DNA of 64,000 nt from Vermamoeba vermiformis (GCA_045837725.1 JBEWZL010000127.1:62001-126000), one strand, 5' to 3'. Positions 35,959 to 47,952 are shown, counted from the stretch's first letter. The notes: generated by a model from the letters alone, not told the origin. Program-made: numbers and translations.

Positions 35959-38900
35959 CTAGACTTGAGGTTTAGTACAAAGCTTGACAAGTGTCTGTTG
36001 TTCTTCGGGACTCAGTGCGTTGAATGCATCGGTCTGCTTCACCTTGGAAAATTGAGGCACGAGCAGATCGAGACAAAACGATTCGAGTCTGCCTGCTGAG
36101 TAGAACCGTGCTACTTGCCACACATACGCTACGGAGTCTATGTCAACTTGTTTCTCGATAATACCTTCACATTTTAGCTGTCGTACATTGCATCAGTCAA
36201 AAAGTTGCGGCACCCGTAATCGGATCTTACCTTCAGTCGTTGAAGATTGTATTCGCTTGCTAATGGCAGCACATCGAGCGCTAGATTAACATCCACGTCT
36301 ATATCGTCGGTGTAGATGAACTGTAGTGTTGCAAGAAAGGCTTCGAACGATATTTCATCGCGGATCTCGAGCCTTTGCATTTGACTTTCTTTCATGCCAC
36401 CAGTTAACATTAGCCTAATCGAGTCAAAGATTAAATAAGCATTTATGCTGATAAGTTCTCTTGCCTGAAATATTCTGAGTTAGCACACAGAATTGCTTTG
36501 TGAGCTGCAATTTCTTTGTTGCCAAGAAGCAGCTTGATGTCACTCCATCGACCAGCTACTGGCATATCATTCGTAATAATACTACTCGATGAGTCACCAT
36601 CGACGGCCTCTCTATTCTTCACAATCTTTCGTTCGATTAATTGGCTCATGTCGGCAGATAAAATGCTCGGAAGTGACACGATTGAGCCAGGTGGTACCCG
36701 TGCTCTTGACTCGTGTAAAATCTGTTGCAGTTCAGCGCCGTTTAAATTGTCTGATAGGACTCGGCTAGTATATAAATAGACCAGTAGGGCATTGATTTGT
36801 TGCGATGTGTAGTCGGACATGTCGATGACAGGCAAGGATGGACCGGTGTGATTTTGTTCGGCAATTAAGATCTTTTTGAACAATAGCTCTGATCTTGTAC
36901 TCAATATTGCTACAGAAAATAAGAATTAGTAAAGGCTTGGCTCAGATCTAGCCTGAAGAAAAAATATTGGGATCCGAATCCAGCTCCAACGTGACAGAAC
37001 CATTATGCTGGCATTATAAACGTACCTTTATGCGCATAAATGATCTTTTCATCACTTGTTTTAATCAAAATGTCGCTGAAAAATTTTTGGTTGTTGATCA
37101 GCCGCGACATGTTTTCGCCAAGTACGGAGCTCAAAGATCCTGAACAACGAAATTTAATATAATGATACGGACTTAATAACATTTGTGGCATAGTGGTTGT
37201 GGAGTATTTACCGTGGACGGCAATCGAGGTCTTTCCACCAGCAGCAATTTTATCGATGCGCTTGTTTATCGGGATGAGTGAAATCTATCAAATCGAGTTA
37301 TGTAATTAGTGTTTACTAAATTTAATCGAGAAGACGCTTTTAACAAACCTCTTCAACAAATCCAGGATCGTTTTGTCCTGTTTGACCATATTCGCCTACT
37401 CCAAAGCCATACACTTGTCCTACATCTAAATCATGAGGTACGTTAGTACGAAGGTCAATTAATGGTCTAGCTGACCTGAAAGCAATAAACAGTGCGTGGA
37501 TCCAGTTACCATGTCCACAATATTGAATTTTTTCTTAGCCGCTGGCGTGTCGTCTAATTGAACTTCTTGAGGAGCTCCTTTAGCCATAGGATACCCTCCC
37601 CATCTAGAAATAACAAGGCAAGTGAATTCTATTTTCTGAGGTGGATTTGTAACGGATTCGTGAGTACTTACGTAAAGACTCTATTGCTTGTTCTACATGC
37701 AGAAAATCTGAACCCGGCACGCACTTGCCTCACGACCTCATCTGGTTGCAAAATATTCACCAGATCGACTTGCGTGGGCAGATCCACTTGTTGCGTCGTT
37801 GAACTCTCAATGCATTGTTGATAATCGTTTCTGCCCCAAGCATATACAACTCCCTTATTAGTCACTAATATGCTATGTTGCTCGCCACAGTCAATTTGAG
37901 CCACGCGAAGACCAATCAAAGATGCTACGGGTGCTGGAAGTCTCGGATCTGACTCTGTATTCGCTTCAGCTGGCCTTCCAAGTCTTCCAAACATAGGATT
38001 GCTACACGAATATTAGTCACTACGGCTATCAATATTGAAATCAAGTATGCAGATACAGATCCGAATTCAATTTCAAAAATCGATGGTCAAGCGTTCAATT
38101 AAACAACATAATTTTATCAATTGTATTTACCATATATATTATACGTACCCCCAAGTATATAGAGTGCCATCAGAGCCTAAAGCTAGCACGTGGGCGCCAC
38201 CGGATGCGATGTCAATAATGTTGACTCGTTTTAGTGGCTTAACAACAGCAGGTTCAGACAATACGAGTGTGCCATATTTATCACCGTGCCTTAGTGTACC
38301 CCACATAATTACATTGCCCGTATCTGTTAGTGCACAACTGAACGAAGATCCGCAGCAGATCTTGGTGACGTTTAATTGCTGCAAAGAGGTCATTAAGCAG
38401 GGCGATCCATTGTCCTTAATGGTACCATCACCTAGTTGATAATTGACGTTCTGTCCGCTGCAAAATACTCTGCCTTGATCGGTCAAAAACACGTTGTGAT
38501 CTGCGCCACACGCGACTTGAACGACAGTGCGGCCTAATAGACCAGTAAAGAGTTCGGGCTTGTAAAATGCTTCTTTGTGGAATAGGCCCCATACATACAC
38601 TCGTCCTGAATCTTCTTCGGAATCAACTGCGAAAATAAGAAAATCAGATCTGAAATTCAATTTATCGTTGAAAGTCATGAATTATTTAATCGTGGAATAT
38701 GTTGAATTATATAACATGGTGGTATAAAGAAATGAATTAGAATCCTAAAGTATTGAGATTTTTACACTAAAAATATCTACGGCCTACCTGATTTAGCGTC
38801 TGCATCGTTCTTATTAGTTGTATTATTTACAGTAGTATTTACATTGTTATTGGTTGATTCTAATATTACTGCAGACTTTCCAATTACAGACGCTAACCGT

Positions 38901-39228
38901 AGTCCAGATGGGCGTTCATCGCCATTGCTTGCATTCTTATTATTAACATTTTTATTATTTATACTTTCAGCTGCATTATTAGCGCTAATGGGCTCGTAGA
39001 TCGCTGAAAAGAATGTTTGCTGTGATGACACGCGCGAGATAATGCCTTGCAGCCATAGATTGAACTGGTTTCTATCCATCGCGTGCTTATTGCGCTCGAT
39101 AAATAAGCAAACGGACAAAGCTACGGTAGGGAGGTCAAACCGACAGACCGACGGCTTATAGGTCTTCAAAACCGAAGTCCGGTTATACGCCTCCCCGTAC
39201 GATACCAATTTCTTCTTCAACTCATTGG
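35959..39228 (-). CDS. RCC1-BTB-BTB protein with extra N-terminal domain
   Basis: RCC1-like propeller with two BTB domains, a likely cullin-3 adaptor. From the N-terminus: about 60 residues of helical sequence (KKKLVSYGEAYNRTS ... DLPTVALSVCLFIERNKH), a Ser/Asn-rich linker, RCC1 repeats (SGRVYVWGLFHKEA, ACGADHNVFLTDQGRVFCSG, NVIMWGTLRHGDKYG, GVVYAWGRNDYQQC, GQVYGFGVGEYGQTGQND), a BTB (FFSDILIKTSDEKIIYAHK), a second BTB with a large insert (WSDIKLLLGNKEIAAHKAIL ... LQFIYTDDIDVDVN), and C-terminal helices ending KLCTKPQV. About ten introns. The start is uncertain: the open frame reaches a possible acceptor at 39229, and the first in-frame ATG (MDRNQFN) lies near 39080. Confidence 0.83.
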
Positions 39229-39508
39229 CTATTGAACAAAATACCACAATTAATAATAATGAAACGCAAGTCAGAATATTCTAATGGTTTGTAACTCTGT
39301 AAACCACCAGCAATTTACTGATCGAATTTTTCTTCTAGACAGTTCAATAACGAAATACCCCCGGAATACCAAAGACACAACGGTACGGTTCATAATATTA
39401 TTTTTAAAATATTTATTTGTTTATTCGTAATTTTACAATTTTGATTTTTAATTTTGACACTGCCAACAGAGCTCGATCGAGTTAAATGACGTCGAGTTAC
39501 CTGATGAT

Positions 39509-40480
39509 ATGTGGACCGAGATATTGAATATCTTAGCAGTATCCATAGTACCAAAGGTTCCAGTCATCAGACTTGCATTTGTTTCTTCCACGTCGAAACG
39601 AATCTACGCACTATGTCGCAGAATCAAAGAGAGAGCCAATATTCTGCAAGTTAAAGTAGACGCAAGATCATTTTATGAAGACTTTGCAGCAAATGGCCAC
39701 TTGTCACTATTGCAATATGCTCACGAGAACGGCTGTGATTGGAATGCAGACACTTGCTCTTTAGCGGCACTGAATGGGCATTTGGAGTGCCTCAAGTATG
39801 CACATGAGAATGGCTGTGAGTGGAATGCAAATACTTGCTCTTTAGCAGCATGGCATGGGCATTTGGAGTGTCTCAAGTATGCACATGAGAATGGATGTCA
39901 GTGGAATTCAAATACTTGTTCTACAGCAGCACGGAATGGACATTTGGAGTGCCTCAAGTATGCACACAAGAATGGATGTCAGTGGAATGCAGACACTTGT
40001 GCTGCAGCAGCAGTGAATGGGCATTTGGAGTGCCTCAAGTATGCACATGAGAATGGCTGTGGTTGGGATTCAAATACTTGCACTTCAGCAGTAGTGAATG
40101 GACATTTGCAGTGCCTCAAGTATGCACATGAGAATGGCTGTGATTGGAAACCAGACACTTGCTTTTTAGCAGCATGGAATGGGTATTTGGAGTGCCTCAA
40201 GTATGCACATGAGAATGGATGTCAGTGGAATGCAAAGACTTGCTCTTCAGCAGCAGAGAGAGGACATTTGGAGTGCCTCAAGTATGCACATGAGAACGGC
40301 TGTGAGTGGAATTCAAATACTTGTTCTCTTTGGCAACACAGAATGGGCATTTGGAGTGCCTCAAGTATGCACACGAAAATAAATGTGTATGTGAGCATCT
40401 TAAGTAAAGTAGCAGTGATTTGTGGTTTACTTTTCATAAAATGCCTCAAAGCAGTGACTTTTTTTATGCTTTCAAACTGA
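39509..40480 (+). CDS. F-box / 27-residue ankyrin-like repeat protein
   Basis: Starts with an F-box-like segment (VELPDDMWTEILNILAVS...RLAFVSSTSKRIYALC), then about nine repeats of 27 residues, consensus [ND]TCSLAAxNGHLECLKYAH then ENGCxWN. This is the ankyrin-like type common in amoeba and giant-virus proteins. The last repeat changes frame near 40325: an extra CT relative to the other copies (TCTCTTTGG versus TCTTTAG) shifts the tail. In the repeat's own frame the protein would end at TAA 40405-40407 (CEHLK), whereas the frame as read continues to 40480 with an unrelated hydrophobic end. The frame is open upstream of ATG 39509 and an AG at about 39469 could be an acceptor, so a short upstream exon is possible. 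Confidence 0.8.
   Translation: MWTEILNILAVSIVPKVPVIRLAFVSSTSKRIYALCRRIKERANILQVKVDARSFYEDFAANGHLSLLQYAHENGCDWNADTCSLAALNGHLECLKYAHENGCEWNANTCSLAAWHGHLECLKYAHENGCQWNSNTCSTAARNGHLECLKYAHKNGCQWNADTCAAAAVNGHLECLKYAHENGCGWDSNTCTSAVVNGHLQCLKYAHENGCDWKPDTCFLAAWNGYLECLKYAHENGCQWNAKTCSSAAERGHLECLKYAHENGCEWNSNTCSLWQHRMGIWSASSMHTKINVYVSILSKVAVICGLLFIKCLKAVTFFMLSN
39735..40365 (+). repeat. 81-bp tandem coding repeats
   Basis: About eight near-identical 81-bp units, recognised by TGGAGTGCCTCAAGTATGCA recurring every 81 bases (for example from 39785 and 39866). High DNA identity indicates recent expansion or homogenisation. Confidence 0.9.
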
Positions 40481-40634
40481 CACATACATACTTAACCAAA
40501 ACCTGTATTGGGTGGTGAAACTTTGGATTGCTGCTAACATATTTCCGTGCTATGTTCTTGTGCATATAGTATAACGCTGAGTCAGGAGTTTTTTCGCTGA
40601 ATTATTTTCGTTTTTTACCGAAGGAGCACACGAG

Positions 40635-42240
40635 ATGTCAGAACATTCACCGTCACACTCTGAATCCTCAAGCGAGTCCGCCAAGGAGCACATTATTATC
40701 AATAGGCTCGATAATGTCAGTGAAAGCGAAGAAGAAATGTCAAGCAGCTCGAGTTCCACGCCCGATCCCGACAGCGAATCCAAACTTACGCCCGAAAATT
40801 ATTTAATTGCAGATATTCTAGCAGGTGTTACTATGGCGGTATGGAGATAATATTATTACAGCTTATTCAAACAATTTAATTTTTTTTAAAGATTTTCAAT
40901 AAGGCGACGGAGCAGAATACGAAGCATTTTCGGCATTATATTCGAAGGTAGCTTAGAATCAGTAACGATACAGTAAATATTAATGTAATCGAGCAGGAAG
41001 GACAACAGATCTGATTTTAGAATGAAAGAATACTTGCCCGGTAAGTTGATTTAACGTACAAAGAGTTGTTACGGTGCTAATATTGCAGTAGATGTATATT
41101 GTCAGCTACGGGAGCTTTTCGGGTACGCGCCCGAAGAGATAGCGGTAAGTTCAAGTGGAATTGCGGGTTTTGACCCGATCGGATCTTAACATTTCCTTTT
41201 TTAGAAATCGTTCGAGTTCGATTCGACGATGAGAATGAAGAAATCAGCAGCCAAGGGTGGTGCTATGTTTATATTTACCAAAGATCGGCGATTTATCATC
41301 AAAACTCTGTTTGCTCATGAAAAAAATGCGCTGGTGCAGATGAGCAGCGACTATTTGAACGTAAGCCCGAAACTAAAATTATGTTAAATACTAATATATG
41401 CTTAGTACTTTAAACGACGACCTCACTCGCTGATCAATCGGTTTTTGGGCCTATTTAGAATTAATAGAGGACGTAAACCGATGTACATAGTCGTTATGAA
41501 CAATATTTTCTACAAAACTAGGAGCTTAGATGAGATTTACGACCTCAAAGTAAGTTAATATATAACATAAGGAGTTATGTATTAATTATTTGTAGGGAGC
41601 TGTTGTTAATAGAAAAACAAAAAATCAAAATTTATTGAACGACCCGAACCACATCCGGTTAGACATGGATCTGAACGGCAAAATATTTCATATAGGCAAT
41701 CTCAAATCAACTTTTGATCAACAAATCAAACGAGACGTCAAAGTAAGTCTTAAAAAGAGTTTTTGAAGTGATAAAAAATATTGACGTTGGATGCGTAGTT
41801 CTTGGCCAAGCACAACCTGATGGACTACAGCCTATTGGTCGGGGTTCATCGTATAGTTGAAGGAGAGCAAGTACTGTCACGTGAAGCAACAGTCGACACT
41901 CAAAAAGATCGTGGCAGGTTGTCAACGTTCCATCAAGATGAGGGTGGACTGTTGACGCCCGTCAGCGAAGGCACGACACGAGAGCTGTATTACATTGGCA
42001 TCATCGACATATTACAGAGTTACAACGCCGAGAAACACTTAGCGCATTTTCTCAAGTCGATGAAGTACAATCACGTAAGTCCTAAGATCTCGATCAGATC
42101 CGCGAGATCTCGTTTTGTTTTTTTTTTTGCGATTACGAGTGTCTAACGCGTGCTTTATATAGAAAAAAATATCAACAGTTGAGCCCGAGTTTTATGCACA
42201 AAGGTTCAAAAAGTTTGTGAATACTGTTGTGCAGGATTAA
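40635..42240 (+). CDS. Phosphatidylinositol phosphate kinase (PIPK)
   Basis: A phosphoinositide kinase of the PIP4K/PIP5K superfamily. About 370 residues, nine or more exons. An acidic, Ser-rich N-terminus precedes the kinase core: DSTMRMKKSAAKGGAMFIFT (nucleotide loop), RRFIIKTL (ATP lysine), SLINRFLGLFRI, YIVVMNNIF, YDLKGAVVNRK (family DLKGS), NLMDYSLLVGVH (catalytic MDYSLL), YYIGIIDILQSYNAEKHLAH (metal-binding IID) and EPEFYAQRFKKFV. All catalytic motifs are present. No MORN or GPCR-like region is fused to it. The activation loop is short and has KYNHKKIS rather than a typical KK specificity motif, so PIP5K versus PIP4K class is uncertain. Confidence 0.9.
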
Positions 42241-42519
42241 TAGGGCCGTAGTGACCTTGATTTAATAGCGCTTAATGTGCTAATGATGTATTTGTATTAT
42301 TTATTATTATGCCTGTAAATATAGCGGCATTTCTGAACACCACTGCTTTATGGTCGTAAAACATGCGCGGAGCTGCCATAGAACGCTTTACAAAGATTCG
42401 CTCCGCTCGGTCATGACATTGATTTACTGTATAACATTAACATTTTTGACATGAGATGTCATCCGGGCACTATGATGGTTTTTAAATAATAACAGTTCAT
42501 TTTATGATAACAATTCGAG
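42241..42519. other. Intergenic region
   Basis: About 280 AT-rich bases between the PIPK stop and the dynactin p25 start. Nothing recognised. Confidence 0.4.
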
Positions 42520-43377
42520 ATGGAACCACCACCAATTATATATGATACAACACAGTATATAGCTACGGCGACAGGCAATATAATTAGCAGGCAGAGCAAG
42601 TTAAATGGAATTGATAAAATAAGATTGAGCGGAAAGGTAAACCACATCCGTTTAATTGTTTGCTTTAATTTTTAAAAACTGTAAATTATCAAATTATTTA
42701 TATTATTCGTATTTAACGTTACTAATATTGATACAAGTAATTTTAAAATTATGCGTAATATTATTGATATTAATTTTGATTTTATTATTGCAGTGTATAT
42801 TAGAAGAAGGTGTAATTATAAATGGCGAGCAAACAGACATTACAATAGGACGTTATTCATCAGTGGGCAAAAACACGACAATTAGCCCGAGTCCAAAATT
42901 ATTTAAAGGGTATGTCTCGGTATCATTCCGTGTTATTCATATTAAATAATTAATTTAATTATTATTTTCAGTGAAATGACGTATTTTCCATTGAGAATTG
43001 GCGATCACGTTAGAATTGGCTCAAATTGTGTTATAAAAGCTTTGACTATCGGATCTAACGTTCAGATTGAGGACGATTGTGTTATAGTAAGTATATTAGT
43101 ACCTTATCAAGCTTAAAGAACCCAATTTTCCATTGTTTTTAGAATTTGATTCGAATCTGATCTTCGATCTCAATTTCAGGATGCCAATTGCGTGCTTAGC
43201 GATTGTTGCGTCGTTAAAAAAGGCTCAATATTGGCACCAGGTACAGTAGTGCCGCCTTATACTGTTGCATCGGGCCAGCCTGCACGAGTCAATGAAGAAT
43301 TGATTGAAAGTTTCAAACAGTACCAGCAGATCCAGACGATGGGTTTTTATCAGAGTTGGACGCTGAAAAAGAGCTAA
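42520..43377 (+). CDS. DCTN5: Dynactin subunit 5 (p25)
   Basis: Left-handed beta-helix (hexapeptide-repeat) subunit of the dynactin pointed-end complex, which links dynein to cargo. Four exons, about 180 residues: MEPPPIIYDTTQYIATATGN / IISRQSKLNG; CILEEGVIINGEQTDITIGR / YSSVGKNTTISPSPK; FPLRIGDHVRIGSNCVIKAL / TIGSNVQIEDDCVI; and CVLSDCCVVKKGSILAPGTV / VPPYTVASGQPARV. The ISRQS start, FPLxIGDHV and the VLxDCC...VVPPxTVxSG end match animal p25 closely. Length is as expected. Start ATG at 42520 is the first in frame. Confidence 0.95.
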
Positions 43378-43502
43378 TATTACGTCTTAAGAATGATAAT
43401 AAATTATTATTTTTGTCAACAGTATTCTTGAAGAATATAACAGACCTAAGAATACCACAAAAAGAATAAGAACCGATCCGAAACTTTTTTTCAATTAAAC
43501 AA

Positions 43503-43877
43503 ATGTCTACGACATTGAGAGCCACATATTATTCAAAAACTAACACCGCGATCATTATTGTCGCACTATTCGTCGCTGTTCTAACAACGTTCAATCTGTT
43601 TTCTGGATTTACTTCTGCTTCATGCGACATCTGCGACTGTAACTACGCGTCAATGCTGATTTATGCCGTACTGATACTATCATATTCGACAATCATTATA
43701 TCAGTCCTTGCCAAATGGTCCTTAGAGTGCAGCAAAGCCGAAGAAGATTGTCAAAGTTGCGGCAAGATCCCGTCGTTAATTTTGACCTTAATCTCTTTTG
43801 CTACGTGTATTTCCGGCGTATTATTATTCTTTATATCAATTGAAGCTGTGTATAACTGTACTTTATTGCCTATATAG
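43503..43877 (+). CDS. Three-TM small membrane protein, unknown
   Basis: A single-exon gene of 124 residues. Three hydrophobic helices: TAIIIVALFVAVLTTFNLF, ASMLIYAVLILSYSTIIISV and SLILTLISFATCISGVLLFF. Cysteine-rich loops (CDICDCN; CSKAEEDCQSCGK) lie between them. I recognise no family. The lack of introns is unusual here. It lies 97 bases from the converging F-box/Cys-rich gene. Confidence 0.68.
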   Translation: MSTTLRATYYSKTNTAIIIVALFVAVLTTFNLFSGFTSASCDICDCNYASMLIYAVLILSYSTIIISVLAKWSLECSKAEEDCQSCGKIPSLILTLISFATCISGVLLFFISIEAVYNCTLLPI

Positions 43878-43973
43878 GCAATAAACATAAATTCTAACAA
43901 GAATTTTTCAATGATAGATCTCATCGCATTAACGGGCAGTTCATGGCCACATCTGACTGTACCAAGAATATTT

Positions 43974-45028
43974 TTATTTCTTGGCTCGTTGACCATATTC
44001 AGGTATATTTTTTAGGCATTTCATGCAACCCCTATGCTTATTCGGCAGGTCATAGTGAGCTTTACACAGCACTCCTCCATGACAGACCTCGCACTCGTTA
44101 ACACATCTCGAACAAACTTGTTGGCACTTGTTGTCGCATATTTCCGCGCACCTAAAACAGCACAGTGCATTGCAATCGATGCACAGTCCATATATAGAAT
44201 GCTCTGCTTCGCGGAAACAATAAAACAAGCCACATCCGCAGAAAATTCCTCCGCCTCCTTCGTTACATTCAGTGCAGTAGTTGTCGTAGCCTCTACTCAC
44301 TCTAATCTTGCAATGTCGACATAATTTTGACAAAGTAATCGTACCTCGCCATTCAGGAAAGGCGACACGATTGAGGTAAGTAAAATAGTAGCGGATTTGG
44401 CCAAATTCTTCGTATTCATTCGGCACGACTATATTAGCAATATTATTAGAGACATGTGATACTACTTATTTATGAACATACTAAACAAGTTCTCTAGTAT
44501 TCGATTGACTTGAATAGTTTTGATCGTAGAATCTTGGTACAGATCTGGATAGACTCTGATAACTCTGCCATCTGTGTAGTACAATTATTATTAACACATA
44601 TATGATATTATAGCATCATTCGCCTTACCCATCTCCATGTGACTCCAAACAGTGTTTTTACAGAACACGCACGTTGGATCGGCACCCCAAAACTTGTCAA
44701 AATCAACGCTGAAGCAATTCAACGCCTCGTACCATAGTCTATATAAATATCTTCTTTGCTGTGCTATTGACGTCTCGTTGGTCTTGTGTAATAATTTAAT
44801 AAAATATTTTATGCTGCAATTGCTTTATTTTCGACTTACGGTTATTCTAATTGCTTGCAAAATTGACCTAGGGCATCCTATTAAATTTTCAAACCCTAGA
44901 ACAGCGATTCCAAACTTGATTTTCTCGATCTCGTCCAAAAAATCGATTATTAACTGCCACAACTCGAGTGGTAGTGTTATTGAGCCAATGTCATTATTTT
45001 GATTGTCATTATTTTCATTTACTTCCAT
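43974..45028 (-). CDS. F-box protein with Cys/His-rich C-terminus
   Basis: About 290 residues in at least four exons. N-terminal F-box (ITLPLELWQLIIDFLDEIEK...FGIAVLGFENLIG), a short CVFC-containing stretch (FWGADPTCVFCKNTVW), and a C-terminal region with regular Cys pairs: LCRHCKIRVSRGYDNYCTEC, FCGCGLFYC, LCIDCNALCCFRC, VCSRCVNECEVC, MKCLKNI. The spacing suggests several linked zinc knuckles of RING/B-box type, but I cannot assign one family. Start ATG at 45028, stop at 43974-43976. Confidence 0.78.
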
Positions 45029-45124
45029 TACTAGTTAATACAATATTTCATGAGTTGTTGTGGCATCGTTTGCGAAGCTAAAATTTTTGTTAAAAACATC
45101 CCGCCCAGCGGTTGACATTAATAT

Positions 45125-47952
45125 TTAATTATTATTATTAGATACATGTACATTACTAACACCTTCAATAATATCCCTCGGACTCTCATCCAGGATGTTC
45201 TCATTATCTCTCGGACTTTCATCGTCTGCACCCTCGTCACCCTCGTCATTGTCGTCACTTTTCACGCCCTCCTCATTCGCGTTACTCTCTTGTTCTTGTG
45301 CGCTGGCTGTGGGACCGACGGCATCGAAAGGATTATTGGCCTCAGCTGGCGGAGAATGATCTGCAAAGAGCCCGGGATAGTGCGCTTGTCCGGGGACAAG
45401 TTTTTCCGCAGGGAACGATTTGTGCGCGTGATTGATAATGACACCGAGCGAGGCTGCAAAATGACACGTGTCAATAGCTCGAATGACGTGTAGTGACAGT
45501 GCTACTGACCTTTGACCTCGCCAGTCATGAATCCAGACATGTCGCACTCAGACACCACGGCGTAATCGAGATGCACTAGCGGTGAGGCCTCGTGCAGAAT
45601 TGTCGCTGGAATGGTCTCTGGCACGTGAAGCGACACTTCGCCGAACACCCTGGTGGCATTAAAGTAAGTAGAGTACGCTTGCCAAAAAAGGAAAGTGTCA
45701 ATCGTGCACGTACATTCTATTGGGACCGAGCGGGAATTCAAGGCCTTCTTTGCCATCCAGTACCGTGATCAGTTTCGGCAATTGAACGACGTGCGTGCTG
45801 TTGCCTGCGAACACTTTCAAACGACCCACGAGAAATATGGACATCTTTTTCACATTGTACTTGGACTTGTTTTCAATGCTCTAAAGTCACGTTAGTCACA
45901 TTGTTACATTAAACGATTGACTTACGAATTGCATGCGCTTGGGCTGGCCTGCAATAATGACACTTCCTTCAGCCATCGACGCCTGATCCAATGTTAGGGT
46001 TGCCAGAGTGTCAAAGTGAATACTTACAGTGATTGACACGACTTGATCATCGCGCTTATTTAGCTTCTTATCGTTGAGCATGAGCACTGGATCTTTATTC
46101 AATGCAGTGTAATTGATGTGGACTTTGAACGGCAAGCGTGAAATTTCATCCTTATGACCGCTGATTTGCACGAGACCTTCGCAGTAGTAATAGATTGATC
46201 CGTTAATATGGCTAAAGCTCGGTGGCAAATCTTTGGGCAGTGTAAATGAGATGGGCCACACATGACTGCCCGGCTCGTTCTAAATGACACGTTAGACACG
46301 TGACTTGGGGTCAATATTTTACGGACTCACCTTCTCTAATGTCAGTGGTATTGTGTGGCTGAAGAAAGGGTGGACTTGTTTAAATACTTTTGTCTTAGTT
46401 GCTCCTGCAAGAGATTATTGGTCAGTAATTGGTCCTCGTGAACAAGGCACCTTTCAACGTACTGTTTCTTCGAACAATTTTCGTCCAATACGATCTTTCA
46501 CTTCCTGCTATCTTCAAGCTGATGCCTTTGATATTATGAACAGTACCAATATTATACACGACGAGGCCAGTCATCAACTGGATGACACGTGTCAGCGGAT
46601 CCATCGTAGCAAAAACTGATCAACAACGTACCTCTCCAGGATAATAGTCCTTCTTGTCTAATAATATGCGCATCATTGGCAGTTTTTGATTGGAATACAG
46701 TTTGGGATTGGCGGTGACATTCACTTCTTGGAATTGATACGCAATGTGTAACTTGCTCGTGCCCTGTCACGTGTTAGTTGTTACAAGTTGAATGAACATT
46801 CGCTTACAGAGAGGCTAATGTGTTCATCGTAAATCTTGAATGGCTCGGCTGTTGAAATATCCAGTTGTGTTTGGCCAAGCAACACATTTGCTTTGACAAC
46901 TCGATGATCCTGAAGGCAACACGTCAGCTTAGTTGTGTCTGAATCGTCTGAAACTTACCCAGACACATATATTCAACGGAACTAATGTGCTCGATATTAC
47001 AATAGTGAATTCTTCAAACCACTAAAGAAGGCTTTAATACGTGTTTCGTGCACTATTCGCTGCTCGTACTTTTGGATTCGTGTTCTTAGCGCACGGATGA
47101 GTAGACAAGTGCGGTGATTTCTGACCACCAAATGGTCTTGCTAGTCTGAATCTAACCATTGGATCGATATCTGATTGGTGAGAGCAGGTCAGTCGTTGAC
47201 ACGTGTCAAATTGAAAAAATGAATGGACGTACGTTTCGTGTCCTCAGGTACTGTTAAATCACTAGCCTCGATAACTTTAAGCCATAATATGCCTTCTTTC
47301 TCTGGATAATCGCTTCGTATCTAAATTTCCGCCGTTGATAAATAACTACCGGATCTAAATTTGAACGTACGTTTTTCTTGATACTGAAGAATGACTGCAT
47401 CTTATAGTGCGCAAATAATTCTTTTTGACTAAGGACGTATTGAAAGAATGCCTCTAAGCCTTTCTTACGCTCATTGATGATTTCGTCTTTCGACTTGAAC
47501 AATGTAACTTTGCTTGGAAACTCTGGATACTTGTATTTTGGGAATTTTTTGATTAACTATGTTGTTGGTGTTAGCTTCGAATAATAGAGAAGGTTAATTG
47601 AAGCATGCTTGCAACGTACCCAATCTTTGACATCTGACAGCGTTTTATATCGATCTTTTACTTGCCAGCTAAATCAATAAATTATTTTAAAATACGACAT
47701 TGATAGCAATTAATTTATACAGATTTCTAAAGTCATCTTTTTAGCTGCATAAAGAAAAAATTAAGTTATTCAGCGTACCTTTTTCCTTTGTATGTGAGAT
47801 CAAATACGTAATTCTGTAATAGAAAAATTAAATGATTATTTTTGAAGTAATAAACAGCGCGTGGGAGTCGTTCTTACAGCATAGGATTTGTCGTTGGGCG
47901 GATGTATTGTTTCAGCTGATTGACATTTGACTACAATAGTATCGTTATCCAT
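45125..47952 (-). CDS. PX-C2-arrestin domain protein
   Basis: A likely membrane-trafficking adaptor. The N-terminus is a PX phosphoinositide-binding domain (MDNDTIVVKCQSAETI...; YVFDLTYKGK; FPKYKYPEFPSKV ... ERKKGLEAFFQYVLSQKEL). A C2 domain follows (LKVIEASDLTVPEDTKHIDP, FGGQKSPHLS...NPKWFEEFTIV, LLGQTQLDIS). The C-terminal half has arrestin N and C sandwiches (VVYNIGTVHNIKGISLKIAG; GSHVWPISFTLPKDLPPSFS; FGEVSLHVPETIPATIL), then an acidic tail (EEGVKSDDNDEGDEG). Two-membrane-module arrestins recall the amoebozoan Adc family, where C2 or FYVE modules are fused to arrestins. About 690 residues, many short introns, three with TGACACGTGTCA. Start ATG at 47952. Confidence 0.82.
45462..45473. repeat. 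TGACACGTGTCA palindrome (intronic)
   Basis: Exact copy in an intron of the PX-C2-arrestin gene, ending 11 bases from the 3' splice site. Confidence 0.7.
46583..46594. repeat. TGACACGTGTCA palindrome (intronic)
   Basis: Exact copy directly upstream of the acceptor (TGACACGTGTCATCCAG) in another intron of the PX-C2-arrestin gene. Confidence 0.7.
47197..47208. repeat. TGACACGTGTCA palindrome (intronic)
   Basis: Exact copy in the intron within the C2 domain of the same gene. Confidence 0.7.

Noticed and set aside
35917-36099. Short plus-strand open frame after the F-box gene
   Set aside because: It is antisense to the last exon of the RCC1-BTB-BTB gene.
39735-40365. Possible viral insertion suggested by the ankyrin-like array
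   Set aside because: The repeat type is shared by amoebae and viruses, the neighbours are intron-rich host genes, and no viral hallmark gene is present. Kept as a host gene.
39735-40365. Regular repeats that might be taken for a CRISPR array
   Set aside because: The units are coding, contiguous and 81 bp with no spacers.
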